Part shown: positions 31,917 through 34,228 of the stretch, one piece after another
How the letters are laid out: each line of letters begins with the position of its first letter
How positions within the stretch are numbered: the stretch's first letter is position 1
Source of the DNA: a virus
DNA length: 34,228 nucleotides
IMG/VR virus record: IMGVR_UViG_3300035045_000025
Location: 1-34,228 of that record
Direction: 5' to 3' (one strand)
Position numbers and translations under genes: made by a program
Notes under the pieces: model-generated
Databases searched by the model: none
The model's input: the letters and a program-made list of their open reading frames with translations, nothing else
What the model was told of the DNA's origin: nothing

Positions 31917-33806
31917 TTATCCCTCACAAGCAATACATTCCACATCATCTAACTTTATTCGTGGAACTTTTATATTAACATTCTCTGCAGCTTTAGCAGC
32001 ATCAGACCTAAAATAATAAAGTGATTTTAATTTATTCGCACCATACCAATGAACATCACTAACATACTGTAAGTATTCATTATGTTGTTCTTGGTCCTGA
32101 GTTGAGTCAGGTAAGATAAAAAATAAATTAACACTTTGACTTTGACATATAAACTCTTGTCGTTTATACGCATGTTCAACAACCCAGATTTGATTTATCT
32201 CATCTGCGGTTTTAAATACTTCTTTTTCTTCTTTTGTAAATAACTTTAAGTTTTGTATTGACCCACGATTGTCACTAATATCTTGCCAAACTTTCTTACG
32301 CTTTTTAGGGTCAGTTATTTTTTTGTTGATGAGTTTTTCGAGGTTTTTGTTTCTAACTTTATAGCTTCCAGATAGCGTTTTGTGAGTGAATACGTTAGCC
32401 CTGATGGGTTCGATGGATGGAGAAGTTCCCCCACAAATAATACTGGAACTAGCATTAGGTGCAACAGCAAGGAGATGGCAATTCCTAAGACCAGAATTAG
32501 AAATATCAGGAGCTTCCCCCCGTAGTACAGCAAGTCTTCGAGATGCATTGACAGCAGCTCCCTTGATGAACTTAAATAATTTATAGTTGATTCCAGTCGA
32601 GAAGATTCCCTCAAAGGGAATGTTTTGATTCTGTAAATAAGAATGAAAACCCATTGCTCCAAGACCAATAGACCTTTCACGATAGGCTGAATAAGCAGCT
32701 TTTGTAAAACCTTCTTTGCCTTCTTTAATATGTTTTTTAAATCTCTCATAGTTTGCATTATAACCTCCAAGTGAATTTAAATCGACTGCATTTTCAATAA
32801 AGTGTTCTAGTACATTGTCAAGCATAGTGACTAAATCATCAATAAATTTTTCTTCCTTAGACCATTCATCAAAGTGTTCAAGGTTAACACTTGACAAACA
32901 ACAGACTGCAGTTCTTTCTTCATTAGTAGGTAAAGTTATTTCTGAACATAAGTTGCTTTGTTTTACCTCTAAACCTAAATCTTTTTGTCCTTGTGGTAGA
33001 GCATCATTACAATTATCTATATTAACAATATAAGGCTCTCCAGTTTCTGCTCTAGCATCTAATAGTTTAGACCAGAGTTCTCTAGCTTTTATAATCTTAA
33101 CAGCTTCATTTGTTTTCGGGTCAATCAATCGCCAATCGTCATCTTCTTCTACAGCTTTTAAAAACGCATTAGTTATATTAACTCCATTATGTAAGTTCAA
33201 ACATTTTCTATTTACATCACCACCAGATTCTTTTCTCATAACCATAAACTCTTCAATCTCTGGATGTGATATATCCATGTAAGCAGCATAGCTACCTCGT
33301 CTAGTCACTCCTTGATTAAAAGCTAACATCTGAGAGTCTACTACTTTCATAAAAGGTATTGAGCCAGTAGACTTACTACCATTACTTGTAGGTATACCAT
33401 CACTTCTAACATCGCCCCAATAACCACCAATACCGCCACCAGAACTAGCTAACCAAATGTTTTCATCATAGTGGCTAGATAAACCTTCACGATTATCAGG
33501 AACATAATTAAGAAAACAACTGATAGGTAAACCTCTAGTTGTACCACCATTAGAAAGAATAGGGGTGGAAAACATAAACCAAAGATTAGAAACATAATTA
33601 TAAATTCTTTGAGCCATGTCAAAGTCGGTTTCTTCTTTAAATGTAGAAACAAATACTGAAGCTCTAGCAAAAGCTTCTTGTGGTGAAGTTTCGTTCTGCC
33701 ATAAGTATCTATCTTGAAGAGTATCTAAACTAAACTTGTCTAGTTTTTTATCTCTGTCATAGTTTATAATTATTCCTAAATAAGGATGTTCACCCTTTTT
33801 TTCCAT
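31917..33806 (-). CDS. nrdA: Ribonucleotide reductase large (alpha) subunit, class I
   Basis: A 629-aa catalytic subunit, shorter than the roughly 750 aa of many bacterial NrdA because the N-terminal ATP-cone activity domain is missing. Catalytic residues are intact: first redox cysteine C97 (SCFLNY), N285-C287-E289 (SNLCSEI), second redox cysteine C303 (AVCCLSSVNL), radical-transfer tyrosines Y597-Y598 (LYYFR), and a C-terminal thiol pair C624/C627 (ECIACEG) for reduction by thioredoxin or glutaredoxin. The start at 33806 has a GGAGG site (33813-33817), and the gene overlaps the upstream gene by 17 bases. Loss of the ATP cone would remove dATP feedback inhibition. Confidence 0.95.
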   Translation of the reverse strand: MEKKGEHPYLGIIINYDRDKKLDKFSLDTLQDRYLWQNETSPQEAFARASVFVSTFKEETDFDMAQRIYNYVSNLWFMFSTPILSNGGTTRGLPISCFLNYVPDNREGLSSHYDENIWLASSGGGIGGYWGDVRSDGIPTSNGSKSTGSIPFMKVVDSQMLAFNQGVTRRGSYAAYMDISHPEIEEFMVMRKESGGDVNRKCLNLHNGVNITNAFLKAVEEDDDWRLIDPKTNEAVKIIKARELWSKLLDARAETGEPYIVNIDNCNDALPQGQKDLGLEVKQSNLCSEITLPTNEERTAVCCLSSVNLEHFDEWSKEEKFIDDLVTMLDNVLEHFIENAVDLNSLGGYNANYERFKKHIKEGKEGFTKAAYSAYRERSIGLGAMGFHSYLQNQNIPFEGIFSTGINYKLFKFIKGAAVNASRRLAVLRGEAPDISNSGLRNCHLLAVAPNASSSIICGGTSPSIEPIRANVFTHKTLSGSYKVRNKNLEKLINKKITDPKKRKKVWQDISDNRGSIQNLKLFTKEEKEVFKTADEINQIWVVEHAYKRQEFICQSQSVNLFFILPDSTQDQEQHNEYLQYVSDVHWYGANKLKSLYYFRSDAAKAAENVNIKVPRIKLDDVECIACEG

Positions 33807-34071
33807 TCTTTTCCTCCAATCTTAAAATGTAAATTGCTATCATTGTATAGTGTATAATCTTTAGTAAGTCATCAATATTCTTACCATCTTTCTTACCAAA
33901 CCTCATGGCATATTTCATAATGTTGCCCATAGCAAACCCTTCGCCATAACCAGCATCAAGTATCATGTCAGTAGCTTGATATTTTCCATGTGAATAGTGC
34001 TTATCATAAGTACCATCAACATAATGTTCTATCATTTTTAAAATAACTTTTTCATCAAATTTATAATTCAT
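33790..34071 (-). CDS. T7 gp1.7/DUF3310-like protein, 93 aa
   Basis: Begins MNYKFDEKVILKMIEHYVDG. The second half, QATDMILDAGYGEGFAMGNI and MKYAMRFGKKDGKN followed by DDLLKIIHYTMIAIYIL, matches the DUF3310 pattern (glycine-asparagine helix, KY-x-x-R, then a Lys-rich helix with HY). T7 gp1.7 of this family is reported to be a nucleotide kinase, which would suit a gene placed before nrdA. A longer frame upstream runs over the preceding gene, so ATG 34071 is preferred. It overlaps the upstream gene by 11 bases and nrdA by 17. Confidence 0.65.
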   Translation of the reverse strand: MNYKFDEKVILKMIEHYVDGTYDKHYSHGKYQATDMILDAGYGEGFAMGNIMKYAMRFGKKDGKNIDDLLKIIHYTMIAIYILRLEEKNGKKG

Positions 34072-34228
34072 TGTCTTTCCATTCATCAGGTAAATTGCCT
34101 TCATAAAACCAACGGAAGTCATTAGACTCTGCCCATTCAGCATGAGTTCTTTTACTGCCGTCTCTTCTTTTCTTAGCTTGAGGCATAGGAGCATAAGGTT
34201 TCTGAAAAAAGAAAACCAGTTCAACATT
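34061..34228 (-). CDS. Partial small protein at the window edge
   Basis: A reverse-strand frame enters from beyond the right edge and gives 55 residues before the stop at 34061-34063. Recognisable pieces are PMPQAKKRRDGSKRTHAEWA, then ESNDFRWFYEGNLPDEW. An internal ATG (giving MPQAKKRRDG) could also be the start. The gene overlaps the DUF3310-like gene, matching the style of this operon. It recalls small unnamed proteins in nucleotide-metabolism regions of marine phages. No function can be assigned. Confidence 0.55.
   Translation of the reverse strand, partial: NVELVFFFQKPYAPMPQAKKRRDGSKRTHAEWAESNDFRWFYEGNLPDEWKDNEL

Noticed and set aside
34075-34228. N-terminal extension of the DUF3310-like protein to the window edge
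   Set aside because: That stretch is coded in another frame by the partial upstream gene (AKKRRDGSKRTHAEWA), and ATG 34071 gives the usual family length.
1-34228. The window as a complete circular genome
   Set aside because: The partial reverse gene at the right edge does not continue into a plausible start when joined to position 1, no terminal repeat is seen, and no DNA polymerase or other replication genes are present.

Overview
The window is a block of an AT-rich, tightly packed double-stranded DNA phage genome. The gene set is terminase, portal, scaffold, major capsid, two head-tail connector/tube proteins, a fibre with a self-cleaving C-terminal chaperone, several very large virion proteins, and a reverse-strand class I ribonucleotide reductase operon. 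There is no sheath, baseplate or recognisable tape-measure gene, so a short-tailed (podovirus-like) virion is the best fit. The Lys/Arg-rich micro-genes near the terminase, the ELNILDGV fibre repeats and the phage-borne reductase all recall marine phages of the pelagiphage/cyanophage type. That host assignment is inference from family resemblance.

Layout. Positions 1-617 hold no convincing gene. They contain an ornate set of nested inverted repeats, including a perfect three-way junction at 184-351, followed by a near-consensus sigma70 promoter whose predicted start falls on the ATG of the small terminase gene. Positions 618-4582 are the packaging module: small terminase, nine small mostly basic or membrane proteins (19-103 aa) overlapping end to end, one HTH-like protein, and the large terminase. 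Positions 4582-10509 are head genes (portal, a 555-aa protein with an EF-hand loop, a 125-nt structured leader, scaffold, capsid), closed by a UUCG-loop terminator. Positions 10556-18953 hold small proteins, connector and tube proteins, the 1046-aa fibre and accessory fibre-like proteins. Positions 18962-29590 encode five large proteins that are probably internal or ejected virion components. One of them carries helical 22- and 11-residue repeats. One has a cationic KGVGK repeat plus a glycine-rich membrane segment but no visible start codon. The last, 1437 aa long, ends in a lysozyme-like domain. Positions 29587-30713 are small membrane proteins, probably lysis related. From 30710 to the right edge the genes lie on the reverse strand: a small unknown protein, nrdB, nrdA, a T7 gp1.7/DUF3310-like protein and a partial gene.

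How it works together: the forward-strand genes build, fill and deliver the particle, and the reverse-strand genes supply deoxynucleotides. The most unusual items are the structured 5' region, which has no counterpart I recognise, the start-less cationic membrane protein at 21204-22391, and the hendecad-repeat virion protein just upstream of it.
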